This document shows positions 56,390 to 64,000 of a stretch of 64,000 nucleotides of DNA, piece after piece. The position numbers and the translations under genes are program-made. Positions within the stretch are counted from its first letter, which is position 1; each line of letters starts with the position of its first letter. This stretch comes from Halomonas nitroreducens (GTDB lineage Bacteria; Pseudomonadota; Gammaproteobacteria; Pseudomonadales; Halomonadaceae): positions 118,062 through 182,061 of the forward strand of contig NZ_RXNS01000010.1 in assembly GCF_003966155.1 (NCBI RefSeq), given 5' to 3'. The notes beneath the pieces are model-generated. The model ran no database searches and was not told where the DNA came from. It worked only from the letters and a program-made list of their open reading frames with translations.

Positions 56390-56417
56390 TGAGCCGCATT
56401 GTGCGGGCCTGTTATCG

Positions 56418-57376
56418 GTGAGGTGGGGGGCATTGGAACGAAGTGTCGCTTCCGTGGAGACGGCGAGCCGGAACGCCGACCGGCGGTCCGGTCTGGTCCG
56501 CTATGTCATGGCCGCCGCATTGGCACGCACGGCCGACGGTGGCGCCGTGGTTGCCATCGTACTGCTGGTCACGACGCAGGGGGGAAGCGGAGGTCTGGCC
56601 GGCCTGTTGGGGGCCTGCATCACTGCGCCGCACCTGCTGGGCCCTTTCGTCGCACGCCGTATCGACCTGGCCGACGATGGCCGCAAGGTCATCGCTTTCG
56701 CCTGTGTCCTCTATTCGATCGCCCTGGCGGCAGCGGTCTCCAGCTATGGCCTGGCCCCGGCCGTCCTCACCGGCCTGCTGCTCTCGGTTTCGGGCTGCTG
56801 CGGTCCATTGCTGACGGGCGGTATCAGCAGAGCCAGCGTCGAGCGCAAGGCTGGGACGTCGCTACCTACGGCATCGGCGGGACGGTCGGCCCCTCGGTGG
56901 TGGCCGCCGTCTCCTCATGGGCCTCGCCGGGGCTGGCCGCTTTCAGCCTGGCGGTGGCGGCCTTCTGCGCCGCCTGGCTGGTCATGCGTCTTCCTTATAG
57001 TGCCCCCGAGCACGGCGGTGATGTCCAGAGCGTGCCGAGTGCCTAGAGCACCATCGCCCTGATGGCAAAGGATGGCCCGCTGCGTCGCGCCTTGTACATG
57101 ACAATGCTGGTAGCCTTCAGCATGGCCGCTCTGCCCATCACCGCCGTTCACATGACGACCTTGCTGGGTATCCCAGCCGCCAGCGCGGCGGCGATGACGG
57201 CGATGACGGCGGCTTATGGCATAGGGAATCTCACCGGATCACTAGGTGTCATGCTGCGGCCATTGCGAGGGAGTCCAGATCACTTGATGTCGGGTTGGGC
57301 CCTGTGTCATTGCTGGGCTGCTTGCGGTGATAGCGAGTGCCACGTTTCTCACCGCCATCGCAACCGGCGGTCTCAA
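56418..57376 (+). pseudogene. MFS transporter, frameshifted and truncated
   Basis: Two overlapping frames join to one carrier: the first gives ALARTADGGAVVAIVLLV and LLGPFVARRIDLADDGRKVI with helices 1-4; the reading passes to another frame near 56850 (TYGIGGTVGPSVVAAV), hits a stop at 57045 and resumes with RRALYMTMLVAFSMAALPIT. The IS30 element then cuts off the last helices. A start codon GTG at 56418 is likely. Dead gene. Confidence 0.8.
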
Positions 57377-57380
57377 GTTC

Positions 57381-58448
57381 CAAGTGCAACGCTATTGAAG
57401 GGTGCTCGGACCGGCGACGGATTTCTTGAGCACTTCGGCGTAAACTTCCAGCGGCGTTCGCCAGTCCAGTGTCTTGCGCGGCCGGGTGTTCAGTGAGTCA
57501 GCGATCTCGTCGAGTTCTTCCTGGCTGTAGACCGACAGATCCGTGCCCTTCGGCAGGTACTGCCGCAACAGCCCGTTGGTATTCTCATTGGAGCCTCGCT
57601 GCCATGGGCTATGCGGGTCAGCGAAGTAGATCGCCGTACCGGTCTTCTGAGTGATCTCGGCATGCTTCACCATCTCTCTGCCTTGGTCGTACGTCATGGA
57701 CAGGCGCAGAGCTCGCGGCACCTCATTGAGCTTGTCGCTGAAGCCAACGGCCGCCGCTGTGGCGGTAGTGCCATCCACTTTCGCCAAGATCACCAGGCGC
57801 GTGGTGCGTTCCACCAGCGTACCGACAGCGGAGCGATTGTTGGCGCCCATGATGAGATCACCCTCCCAGTGGCCAGGCATCAGGCGGTCTTCGATCTCAG
57901 GCGGCCGCATGTGGATGCTGACCAGCTCGGGAATCTGCTGGCGTCGATCCTTGCCACGGCTGCGCGGCCGACGCTTGCCATTGCCCTGGCGAAGACAGGC
58001 GATGAGCTCTTTCTTGAGGCTGCCGCGGGGCATCACATAGAGCGCGTTGTAGATGGCCTCATGTGAGACCCGTCGATGTGAATCGTTGGGAGACATGCGC
58101 TTCAGTGTGCGGGCTATCTGTTCCGGTGACCAGTACTTGCGCAGCAGGTAGACCACCACCTCGAAGAGCTCCCCGTCGGGGTGCAGCTTGGGACGCTGAC
58201 GTGGCCGATGTCGCGTCAGACGAGCCCGGTAGCCCGCCAGGCCGGCATCGTAGCCCTTGATGGGATCAACCGTGTGGCGGGCGATTTCTCGCGACACGGT
58301 GCTCGGTGCACGGCCCAGGTGAGTGGCGATGGCCCGGATCGAATGCGTGGCTCGCATCATCATGATGGCGGCTCGGTCTTCAGCAGAGAGGTGGCGATAG
58401 CAGTGAGTCATAGCAACACCGTACCTGATGGGTCACGTGTTGCGCTTG
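57381..58448 (-). mobile_element. IS30-family insertion sequence
   Basis: About 1.07 kb with short terminal inverted repeats CAAGTGCAAC (57381) and, at the other end, GTTGCGCTTG (58439-58448). Contains one intact transposase gene. Inserted in the MFS gene. Confidence 0.8.
57392..58411 (-). CDS. IS30-family transposase
   Basis: 339 residues, intact. N-terminal helix-turn-helix (LSAEDRAAIMMMRATHSIRA then IATHLGRAPSTVSREIAR), second one SPEQIARTLKRM, and the DDE domain: GHWEGDLIMGANNRSAVGTL with the first Asp, MTYDQGREM with the second and QRGSNENTNGLLRQYLPKGT with the Glu region. All expected residues are present, so it is probably active. Confidence 0.93.
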   Translation of the reverse strand: MTHCYRHLSAEDRAAIMMMRATHSIRAIATHLGRAPSTVSREIARHTVDPIKGYDAGLAGYRARLTRHRPRQRPKLHPDGELFEVVVYLLRKYWSPEQIARTLKRMSPNDSHRRVSHEAIYNALYVMPRGSLKKELIACLRQGNGKRRPRSRGKDRRQQIPELVSIHMRPPEIEDRLMPGHWEGDLIMGANNRSAVGTLVERTTRLVILAKVDGTTATAAAVGFSDKLNEVPRALRLSMTYDQGREMVKHAEITQKTGTAIYFADPHSPWQRGSNENTNGLLRQYLPKGTDLSVYSQEELDEIADSLNTRPRKTLDWRTPLEVYAEVLKKSVAGPSTLQ

Positions 58449-58633
58449 GTCATTGAGACCGCCAAATTAGTCAATAAAAACAAAATATTATGGCGACAAT
58501 CCCGCTACCACATTTCCAACAAAAAATCCATAGCGCTGCTTGCATCAAGTTCCAGCCTTAGCAGCCAGCGAGACTGTACCGCACCGCCTCGCGATGATTT
58601 GGCCATCAAGCTAACCAATGACGGGGGCGCGTT

Positions 58634-58942
58634 ATGGCCGGAGAGCTACTAAGGCCTGAACAGGTCGCAGAAAGACTAGGAATGAGCCTGAGCTGGGTCT
58701 ATGGCAACAAGCACAGCATCGGCTACGTCCAACTGGGAAATGCCGTTCGCTTTGAGCCTGAGGTGGTTGAAGAGTACGCTAGACGCTGCAGGCGCGGTCC
58801 TCAGCGGAAGGAGGATCGGAAATGGGATACACAGTCTCGCACAGGAAAGATCGCGGCACGTGGGTCGTCCGCTGCACCGTCAACGGCCAGCGTACTCAGC
58901 GAACTTTTCGCACAGAAGGAGAAGCAAGGCAGTATGCGCTGA
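58634..58942 (+). CDS. AlpA/excisionase-like small DNA-binding protein
   Basis: 102 residues. The first 60 form a winged helix of the AlpA/MerR-like excisionase kind: LLRPEQVAERLGMSLSWVYG then VRFEPEVVEEYARR. The rest overlaps the integrase gene by 121 bases in another frame and looks like low-complexity read-through (SSAAPSTAS). Either a true overlap or a frameshifted tail. Directly upstream of the integrase, it probably directs excision or regulates it. Confidence 0.65.
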   Translation: MAGELLRPEQVAERLGMSLSWVYGNKHSIGYVQLGNAVRFEPEVVEEYARRCRRGPQRKEDRKWDTQSRTGKIAARGSSAAPSTASVLSELFAQKEKQGSMR

Positions 58943-59820
58943 AGGCAGAGGCTCAGCGCCAGGAGGATGAGTTCAACGGCGTCATGGGCCGCAAGCCCAA
59001 GTACACCTTCTCCGAGGGGCTGCAACGCATGGTTAGCGAATACGATGTCCGCTCCCAGAAACAGCACATCCTGTTGGTGGCCAGGTGGATAGATGAACAT
59101 GCTCCTGGTGTGATCATCGGGCAGGAGCTGCTGGACGCGGCGCGGAGAATGCAGAAGGCCCTTAAGGAGAAGGGACTGGCTCAGTCGACCATCAACAATC
59201 GCATTCAGGTCGTCAAGCGTGTCCTCTCGCTGTCGTACCGTGAGTGGGACTGGCTCGACCTGCCCCTGGACGGCAAGCTGCGCAAGCCATCCCCAAAGAA
59301 CGAGCGCCATGTCTACCTGACCGAGGGGGAGCTCGCCGAGCTGCTTGAAGCAGTGCCGGAGCGCTACAGGATCGAGCGAAAGGTGATCTTGCTGGCAATG
59401 CTGACGGGCATGAGGCGAGGTGAACTGATGGGGCTGGAGCCGGGCAACGTCTACAACGGCCGCATCGTGCTCAGGCCCAACCAGACGAAAAGTGGGAAGC
59501 CTAGAATCATCCCCTTGACCGAGGAAGCCCTACCGCTCGTGGATGGTTTGCCGTTCGATACGACCGGAGACAGGGTGCGTGGCGCTTTCGAGAAAGCCAG
59601 GGAGAGGATTGGTCGCCCTGATATCCGCTTTCACGACTTGCGGCACTGCTATGCCTCGCTGCTGGCCAGTAAGGGGGAGGCGCTGACGAGCATCAGGGAT
59701 CTGCTCGGTCATTCGTCACTGACGGTGACCAGCCGCTATGCTCATGCCGACCCGGCAAGGTGGGAAAGCGTGGTGGCGAAGCTGCCGCGGATCAGCAACC
59801 AATCAGCAACCACACACTGA
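58822..59820 (+). CDS. int: Tyrosine recombinase (site-specific integrase)
   Basis: 332 residues. N-terminal arm-binding domain (VSHRKDRGTWVVRCTVNGQR), SAM-like core-binding domain and catalytic domain with Arg in TGMRRGEL, His and Arg in FHDLRHCYAS, His in LLGHSS and the Tyr nucleophile in SRYAHAD. GGAGG lies 7 bases before the ATG. The stop is 40 bp from the tRNA-derived repeat, the usual position of an integrase beside its att site, and the last codons contain two AGCAACCA motifs like those at the other end of the element. Confidence 0.93.
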   Translation: MGYTVSHRKDRGTWVVRCTVNGQRTQRTFRTEGEARQYALKAEAQRQEDEFNGVMGRKPKYTFSEGLQRMVSEYDVRSQKQHILLVARWIDEHAPGVIIGQELLDAARRMQKALKEKGLAQSTINNRIQVVKRVLSLSYREWDWLDLPLDGKLRKPSPKNERHVYLTEGELAELLEAVPERYRIERKVILLAMLTGMRRGELMGLEPGNVYNGRIVLRPNQTKSGKPRIIPLTEEALPLVDGLPFDTTGDRVRGAFEKARERIGRPDIRFHDLRHCYASLLASKGEALTSIRDLLGHSSLTVTSRYAHADPARWESVVAKLPRISNQSATTH

Positions 59821-59860
59821 TGAAGATCGACCCTTGTCGGCGTAACCATTTGATTTCATT

Positions 59861-59905
59861 GGTGGGCCCAGCAGGACTCGAACCTGCGACCAAGGGATTA
59901 TGAGT
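59861..59905 (-). repeat. 45-bp tRNA-Ile(CAU) 3' direct repeat (right end of element B)
   Basis: Identical to 13743-13787. On the minus strand the bases before it give TTAGAGGCGACTCATAATC, so a few more tRNA positions are kept, but no D arm follows. It is thus the junction between element B and the phage-like element to the right; the whole tRNA gene should lie beyond the right edge. Confidence 0.85.
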
Positions 59906-60212
59906 CGCCTCTAATATGTGCCAATATCTTCTAAAAGCTGCCAAATCAGACCACTACGAAGACAAAGCATGGCATAGGGTGGCCATTGGGAGCCTGGCCC
60001 CTGGACGCCTTCTGGACACCAAGCCAGCGGATTTTGAAGGCGAGAGGAAGCATGCCAACACCTACCTTCACCTAGAAAAATCAGAATCTTGAAAGCGCCA
60101 AACCTACCAATGCCCGCCTACCTTGGGCACCTCGGTTGACGCTTTGTTGACACGCTCACTCTAGAACTTTCTAAAACTCAGGTCAGCACAGACCAACCCG
60201 CCACTTTCGTCA
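59906..60212. other. Left end of the phage-like element, no gene seen
   Basis: Contains GGTTGACGCTTTGTTGACACG near 60134 with two GTTGAC copies 11 bases apart, which might be integrase arm sites or promoter boxes. No coding frame is supported. Confidence 0.4.
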
Positions 60213-61214
60213 TTAACTAAAATTCAGCGCCACAAAAATGCCTGCTGAGACATTAAATACCAAAGACACAAGAGCAGAAAAAACAAACTTAGAAAACACC
60301 TTTTTGTTAGACCTCCTAATTACATCAAGCCTATTTCGATCACCACTCGTTAGCTGAAAAACAGAATAAGCACCATGCTCCTTAATAGAAGAAAACGCTC
60401 TTCTAGCTAGCAAGTGCGAAATCTTTACGACAACTGTAAAAGCCATCAAACTAAAAACCAACCAGGTCATAACCTCAATGGAAGTCCCTATAGTTAGCGA
60501 AGCAGAATAGTCCTTGTCATCAAACATGGATTTCAGGTACGCAACTGAAGCAAAAGGAAAAATAACAGGCGTAGAGTAGTCGACAAGCATTGCAATCTTT
60601 CTTTTATGCCTATCCAATAAGTCATGAAATCCAGATCTTGACTCAGGCACTGGCAGCGCCGCATTCCATTTGTCAACGACAGCCATTAGCTCTTCACTGA
60701 CAACACTATTTATGAAATCAACCCTGCAAAAAACAGGTGCAAACTTAACTTCTGCCTCATCACTTTCCTCAGGGTTCTTTGAAAACATGGCCTGAAGAAC
60801 TTCTAACGGCTTGGCACTCGCACAAAGCTTAACTGTTAATGTATGCTGCTGAGGGAGTTCATAACCCTGGACATTAAGCAAAAACTGCCACTTGAGCCTT
60901 ACTTCTTTAGTGACCTTTGAGCGACTCCAGTTATATGACTCAAACTCAGCCCAGCCGCCAAACTCTGTTGTTGTCTTATCGTCAAAAACTAGTGCCGCTG
61001 ATGCAACTAAAGACTCTTGATGATGAGCTCTCAGCTTCTCCTGAACCCTTTCATTTAATTCATAAATATCTTCAGGACGAATACAGACTGGCCTAGTAAA
61101 CATCTGATGGTTACTATCAGGCTTCCCAACCATCAAATGGAACATTGACCTGACGGTATCTTTATCCGCTTTTGCTACAAGCCCTTTACCCTGCTCATCA
61201 CCAACAATATTCAT
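60213..61214 (-). CDS. Membrane protein of unknown function, phage cargo candidate
   Basis: 333 residues, GC-poor. A soluble N-terminal half of about 210 residues with no recognised domain, then membrane helices near 214-232 (STPVIFPFASVAYL), 250-270 (VMTWLVFSLMAFTVVVKI) and the C-terminal end (VFSALVSLVFNVSAGIFVAL). The second of two ATGs is used because GGGAGG lies 4 bases ahead. Between the att site and the repressor gene, where Pf-like prophages carry accessory genes for defence or superinfection exclusion. No function claimed. Confidence 0.65.
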   Translation of the reverse strand: MNIVGDEQGKGLVAKADKDTVRSMFHLMVGKPDSNHQMFTRPVCIRPEDIYELNERVQEKLRAHHQESLVASAALVFDDKTTTEFGGWAEFESYNWSRSKVTKEVRLKWQFLLNVQGYELPQQHTLTVKLCASAKPLEVLQAMFSKNPEESDEAEVKFAPVFCRVDFINSVVSEELMAVVDKWNAALPVPESRSGFHDLLDRHKRKIAMLVDYSTPVIFPFASVAYLKSMFDDKDYSASLTIGTSIEVMTWLVFSLMAFTVVVKISHLLARRAFSSIKEHGAYSVFQLTSGDRNRLDVIRRSNKKVFSKFVFSALVSLVFNVSAGIFVALNFS

Positions 61215-61380
61215 CATGCCTCCCTGCGCCCATCAACCAGTTCAAATCACTCAGAATTTCGATAGATTACCTGAGGCTTTATAAATTGAGCCTTATAGCA
61301 CTACAGCTTACTTTTTATTGATGTGGAAACAACCTCCTCCGCCCGCTTGTACCCATCCTTCAATTCATTACCATCATCCA

Positions 61381-61692
61381 TCACAACAAACCAGTGGCAG
61401 ACAACACCTTCCGCGTCGCCTCATAAGGTAAAAAAAGAAGATCTGCATTAAGATGCAAGATGACCATAACTGTCCAGAACGCAACCAAGCCTCCCGCCAA
61501 AAAAGCGAAAAGAAACTTCCATTGTTGACGGGCCACATCAGGACGAACGTGCCAGTCGTTCGGAGGCTTTCCGGATATTTGGCTGTCTTTTCTTCTTAAT
61601 TCCTTGGGGCGATAGTAAGTGTCTTTTTTACTAAACTTGTTGTCTCGACGCTTACGGTCTTCCCAGTAGTAGTCCCGATCCTCCATCCCCAT
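61381..61692 (-). CDS. Small charged protein with C-terminal membrane helices
   Basis: 103 residues. The first 65 are very rich in Arg, Lys, Asp and Tyr (DRDYYWEDRKRRDNKFSKKD); then FLFAFLAGGLVAFWTVMVIL spans the membrane, with a second weak helix at the end. GGAGG stands 8 bases before the chosen ATG. Not recognised. Follows the repressor gene on the same strand. Confidence 0.55.
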   Translation of the reverse strand: MGMEDRDYYWEDRKRRDNKFSKKDTYYRPKELRRKDSQISGKPPNDWHVRPDVARQQWKFLFAFLAGGLVAFWTVMVILHLNADLLFLPYEATRKVLSATGLL

Positions 61693-61786
61693 CACGATTC
61701 CCTCCGCACTGCCCTGCGTTGCTCAAGGCCGACCTCCTATCCTTGGAGCCTGCCGCCCTGGTACCACCTTGCCGCAGCCTTTCCGG

Positions 61787-62077
61787 CTAGTCGGTATCCG
61801 TCCCTGTCTGCTTGAGCGTCTTCCGCGCCTTCTCAATCTCCGGGCTGATCTGCCCAGCTTCCTCGTTCACCTGGTCTGTCATCAGCCAGAGAGAGTACTC
61901 CGGCCATCGCTTGCAGATTTTCTGAGCGATGTCTGTCCGAGGGATCGTGCCTCGTTGCTCGATCCCTTCAATGGTCCTGATGGGAATGCCTGTCTCGTCA
62001 GAGAAAGCTTTCCTCCCAAGGCCATTTATATCTCTGATTTCTTTGAGCTTTTCAGAAAAGCTCTTTTCGCTTGACAT
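61787..62077 (-). CDS. Phage repressor-type XRE protein
   Basis: 96 residues. Helix-turn-helix in FSEKLKEIRDINGLGRKAFS and DETGIPIRTIEGIEQRGTIP, close in form to the repressors of Pf-type filamentous prophages and P2-like C proteins. The C-terminal third is polar. Divergent from the early gene run with a palindromic operator between them, so it probably keeps the element silent. Confidence 0.8.
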   Translation of the reverse strand: MSSEKSFSEKLKEIRDINGLGRKAFSDETGIPIRTIEGIEQRGTIPRTDIAQKICKRWPEYSLWLMTDQVNEEAGQISPEIEKARKTLKQTGTDTD

Positions 62078-62089
62078 ATCTCGCCCGCT

Positions 62090-62113
62090 ATACGATATTT
62101 GTCGTATATACGA
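62090..62113. promoter_or_regulatory. Phage operator: overlapping inverted repeats
   Basis: ATACGA (62090-62095), TCGTAT (62102-62107) and ATACGA (62108-62113) form two inverted repeats, one with a 6-base gap and one perfect 12-mer, TCGTATATACGA. The site lies 13 bases upstream of the repressor start and ahead of the early genes, as expected for a repressor that controls both directions. Confidence 0.75.
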
Positions 62114-62200
62114 CAGTTATGGTACCCACAAATAAAGTACCCATAATTCTCCTGAACCCACTTAAAGCCTAACACAGGCAACCAAAGGCAGGTGACGACG

Positions 62201-62407
62201 ATGGAAGAACCTCAAGCACCCCAGGTCCCGGCCCATGTGCCCCTGATGACCATCGAGCGGTTCGCCGAGCTTTCCGGCCTCGAACAAGGGGTCGTCTACG
62301 GCCAGATCCGCAACGGTCACCTTCCCGCCATGAAGGTCGGCAAATACCGCATGGTCAACATCGCCCTGCTCCAGGCGCAGTGCCTCACACAGGAGGACTG
62401 GGCATGA
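62201..62407 (+). CDS. Small winged-helix DNA-binding protein (excisionase/AlpA-like)
   Basis: 68 residues. MTIERFAELSGLEQGVVYGQ then IRNGHLPAMKVGKYRMVNI is an AlpA or MerR-like helix-turn-helix. A GTG at 62192 could add three residues. First gene of the rightward run; in Pf phages the same place holds the excisionase and lysis-lysogeny switch gene, a likely role here. Stop overlaps the next ATG (ATGA). Confidence 0.75.
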   Translation: MEEPQAPQVPAHVPLMTIERFAELSGLEQGVVYGQIRNGHLPAMKVGKYRMVNIALLQAQCLTQEDWA

Positions 62408-62979
62408 TCACCTTCTGCACCGTCACCGACTCCCTCGGCACCATCACCCTGTTCGAGGTAGAGGGCCGCAAGGCCGGTTATATCGGGCAAAATCGCTATA
62501 ACGGCACCTGGACTGTCTTCTTTAGCGACATGGCGGACGCGCCCGCTGGCGTCCATCTGGAGCGCTCCACCGCCCCCGGTAGCCAGGGTGTGTTTGCCCC
62601 CGGCCTCACCTCACGCGTGGCTGCCCTGGTCATTGTCCGCCGGGCCTTTACCGCCACGGCCAAGGCTGTGCCGAATCGCGCATCAGTCACTCGACCAGCT
62701 TCACGACTGTGCTTTTTCGCGCATCACTTCACTCCCGTTTCCCCCCGTAGCGTCCCTGCGCCTTTGGCCCGCAACGTCGCCACGCCTGCCCTGCCCCGAT
62801 CCCCCGGCACGGCGACCGAGCGGGCCGCTTTTTTTGATGCTTCGCCCGTTTCTGCACAACCGGGTTTCGACCTGGGTGTGAACCCATCGCCCCAAGGGCC
62901 CGCCCCCCGGCTGCGAACCGATACGAATCTCCGATTCGTGAGGGTCGTAGCCCGACAACCGCAGGGCGTCAGTGCCTGA
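62404..62979 (+). CDS. Inovirus-type hypothetical protein, C-terminal part doubtful
   Basis: The frame opens with ATGA overlap and reads MITFCTVTDSLGTITLFEVE then a compact beta-rich domain up to about residue 70 (NGTWTVFFSDMADAP). The remaining 120 residues are Pro, Ala and Arg-rich and look non-coding; a T7 run at 62829-62835 follows GC-rich sequence and may be a terminator. So the true gene may be shorter after a frameshift, or the region may hold phage regulatory or origin sequence. Not recognised. Confidence 0.45.
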   Translation: MITFCTVTDSLGTITLFEVEGRKAGYIGQNRYNGTWTVFFSDMADAPAGVHLERSTAPGSQGVFAPGLTSRVAALVIVRRAFTATAKAVPNRASVTRPASRLCFFAHHFTPVSPRSVPAPLARNVATPALPRSPGTATERAAFFDASPVSAQPGFDLGVNPSPQGPAPRLRTDTNLRFVRVVARQPQGVSA

Positions 62980-63004
62980 CCCTCCACCCCCCGAGGAACA
63001 CCCC

Positions 63005-63223
63005 ATGACTCATGCCACCGGCAAGAAACAGTCGATCCGCGTGTTCCTGGACGCCGCCGATTACGGTCGCTACCTCGTCCAGGCCGGCACGCACCACATC
63101 ACCCCGTCCGCCCTGGGCGAGCTGCTGATCCAGGACGGCCTCGACCGCCTGGAGCGCGGCGATCTCCACGCCCTGGGGCTTGCCACCGAATCGCCCGCCT
63201 CTCAAGGCTCTGGAGCCCTCTGA
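63005..63223 (+). CDS. Small hypothetical protein, inovirus early operon
   Basis: 72 residues. GKKQSIRVFLDAADYGRYLV then HHITPSALGELLIQDGLDRL: a possible ribbon-helix-helix-like or copy-control fold, not certain. GAGGA lies 7 bases before the ATG. Stop and next start overlap as TGATG. Confidence 0.7.
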   Translation: MTHATGKKQSIRVFLDAADYGRYLVQAGTHHITPSALGELLIQDGLDRLERGDLHALGLATESPASQGSGAL

Positions 63224-63606
63224 TGTTGTCCCCTGCCCGTCACCCGTCGCCCATCGGTCGCACGGCTCCCCGAGTCGGCGCCATGGGCCCCGTCCAGGGC
63301 GAGGGGGCGAGCGCAGCGAGCGCCCTTGACGGGGGCCAGGGAGGCGACTGCCGTGCTTCCCGACCGAGGGGCAGGGTGGCGCGGCAGGGGGCCCCCTGCC
63401 CGGAGCCTAGAGCCTTGAGGGAGCGGGCTGCCCGTTGCCTCCACGGCCGGGACCTGGGTAAGGCGGCGCTGCTCTACCGCCTCGCCGAGTACTACAGCCG
63501 GGAACTGGAGGGTCAGTCCCCGGACACCACCGAGCTAGCGGCTCTCGCTGAGCACTGCGAACAGCTCACCAGCCAAGCAGCCATGAAAGGAAGGACAGAC
63601 CCATGA
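63223..63606 (+). CDS. Small hypothetical protein, inovirus early operon
   Basis: 127 residues. The first half is Pro, Arg and Gly-rich and without clear fold; the second half is helical and well formed (RERAARCLHGRDLGKAALLY, RLAEYYSRELEG, LAALAEHCEQL). A shorter product from an internal start is possible. The start overlaps the previous stop and its own stop overlaps the next ATG, so translation is coupled. Confidence 0.55.
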   Translation: MLSPARHPSPIGRTAPRVGAMGPVQGEGASAASALDGGQGGDCRASRPRGRVARQGAPCPEPRALRERAARCLHGRDLGKAALLYRLAEYYSRELEGQSPDTTELAALAEHCEQLTSQAAMKGRTDP

Positions 63607-63935
63607 TCAACACCATCCAGGCCCGCGTGATCGGCGCCATGCGCTACTCCATGGATAACGGCGTCAAGGGCGCCAAGCTCACCATCATGAACGAGGCCGA
63701 CGCCAGCAACGAGAACCGCGTCGGCTATGAGGTCGCCACGATCTCCGCCCCCTACGAGATCCTCGACCAGATCCGCCCCCATGCCGCGCACATGCCGTGC
63801 AACCTGGAGATCGACGCCGAGATGCGCACCACCGGCGGCAAGATCACCATGCACGCCATCGCCGTGCGCCAACCCTCTACCGCTCAGGCCCCCGCCCCCG
63901 CCGCGTCTGAGCCCAAGCAGGCCGCCAAGTCGTGA
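63603..63935 (+). CDS. Probable phage ssDNA-binding protein (gene V-like)
   Basis: 110 residues. A beta-rich core (INTIQARVIGAMRYSMDNGV, VGYEVATISAPYEIL, CNLEIDAEMRTTGGKITMHA) and a disordered Ala/Pro/Gln tail of about 20 residues. Position in the run, size and shape match helix-destabilising proteins of filamentous phages, which coat the single-stranded genome. The call rests on context more than on a motif. Confidence 0.55.
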   Translation: MINTIQARVIGAMRYSMDNGVKGAKLTIMNEADASNENRVGYEVATISAPYEILDQIRPHAAHMPCNLEIDAEMRTTGGKITMHAIAVRQPSTAQAPAPAASEPKQAAKS

Positions 63936-64000
63936 AGGTCCAGGTCTGCCGCGACGTCGACCCCGATACGGGCACCTGCACGGTGCCCCTGGAGTGGGTC
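63932..64000 (+). CDS. Start of a small Cys-containing inovirus protein, cut by the window edge
   Basis: Begins at GTG overlapping the previous stop (GTGA) and reads MKVQVCRDVDPDTGTCTVPL then EWV to the edge. Small proteins with a V-C-x(n)-C-x-x-x-x-W start follow the ssDNA-binding gene in Pf-like and Xanthomonas-type filamentous phages. Partial, so only the position and the start are sure. Confidence 0.6.
   Translation, partial: MKVQVCRDVDPDTGTCTVPLEWV

Overview
The window looks like a Halomonas-type (Halomonadaceae, moderately halophilic gammaproteobacterium) accessory chromosome region. This is an inference from the mostly GC-rich genes with Halomonas-like content: a BCCT osmolyte transporter, a betaine-type binding protein, a DMSP-lyase-family cupin and De Ley-Doudoroff galactose genes. 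Two stretches are clearly poorer in GC (about 40.6-52 kb and 60.2-61.7 kb) and look imported.

The frame of the window is a repeated 45-bp piece of the 3' half of a tRNA-Ile(CAU)-type gene, read on the minus strand. Copies lie at 1150-1194 (5 mismatches), 13743-13787 and 59861-59905 (the last two identical). No copy has a whole tRNA around it. A tyrosine integrase (58822-59820) ends 40 bp before the last copy. I read this as a tandem array of elements inserted one after another at one tRNA gene that lies beyond the right edge: element A (1.15-13.74 kb), element B (13.74-59.86 kb) and a phage-like element C from 59.86 kb onward.

Left of and inside element A: a DMSP-lyase-like cupin (167-832), then an IS3 relict and a group II intron relict. 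Next comes a minus-strand set of an Fe(II)/2-oxoglutarate oxygenase, a DddP-like M24 protein and a betaine-type binding protein, with a divergent LysR gene. A second LysR gene is divergent from an aldehyde dehydrogenase, Fe-alcohol dehydrogenase, enolase-superfamily and BCCT operon. Together these suggest uptake and breakdown of small betaine-like or amino compounds; the substrates are not known.

Element B begins with IS debris, a tandem CAGCAAC repeat and an orphan antitoxin. From 17 to 38.3 kb it carries what looks like a complete raffinose-family (alpha-galactoside) system: an outer-membrane porin, a Yej/Agp-type ABC importer, two unrelated alpha-galactosidases (GH4 and GH36), a cytoplasmic GH32 invertase, MelR and a second AraC regulator. 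A full oxidative galactose route follows: galactose dehydrogenase-like SDR, SMP-30 lactonase, DgoD, DgoK and DgoA under a DgoR-like repressor with a clear palindromic operator.

From 38.6 to 54.1 kb, two inverted IS1380-family copies (one intact, one decayed) enclose a GC-poor amino-acid module. It holds threonine synthase, a LysE exporter, a free-standing B3/B4 (tRNA-editing-like) protein, an XRE-cupin regulator with a decayed second copy, an NhaC-type carrier, an aldehyde dehydrogenase coupled to homoserine dehydrogenase, an Lrp regulator, a Cys/Met-metabolism PLP enzyme and an SMR exporter. Its best reading is homoserine (or related amino acid) use and detoxification. A MocR-DapA pair, a broken MFS gene, an IS30 element, an AlpA-like gene and the integrase close the element.

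Element C (59.9-64 kb, running off the edge) has a divergent repressor, a palindromic operator and a very tightly coupled run of small genes with end-to-start overlaps. It ends in a probable ssDNA-binding protein gene and a small Cys-containing gene. This is the layout of a filamentous (inovirus) prophage and is the most likely undescribed element here.
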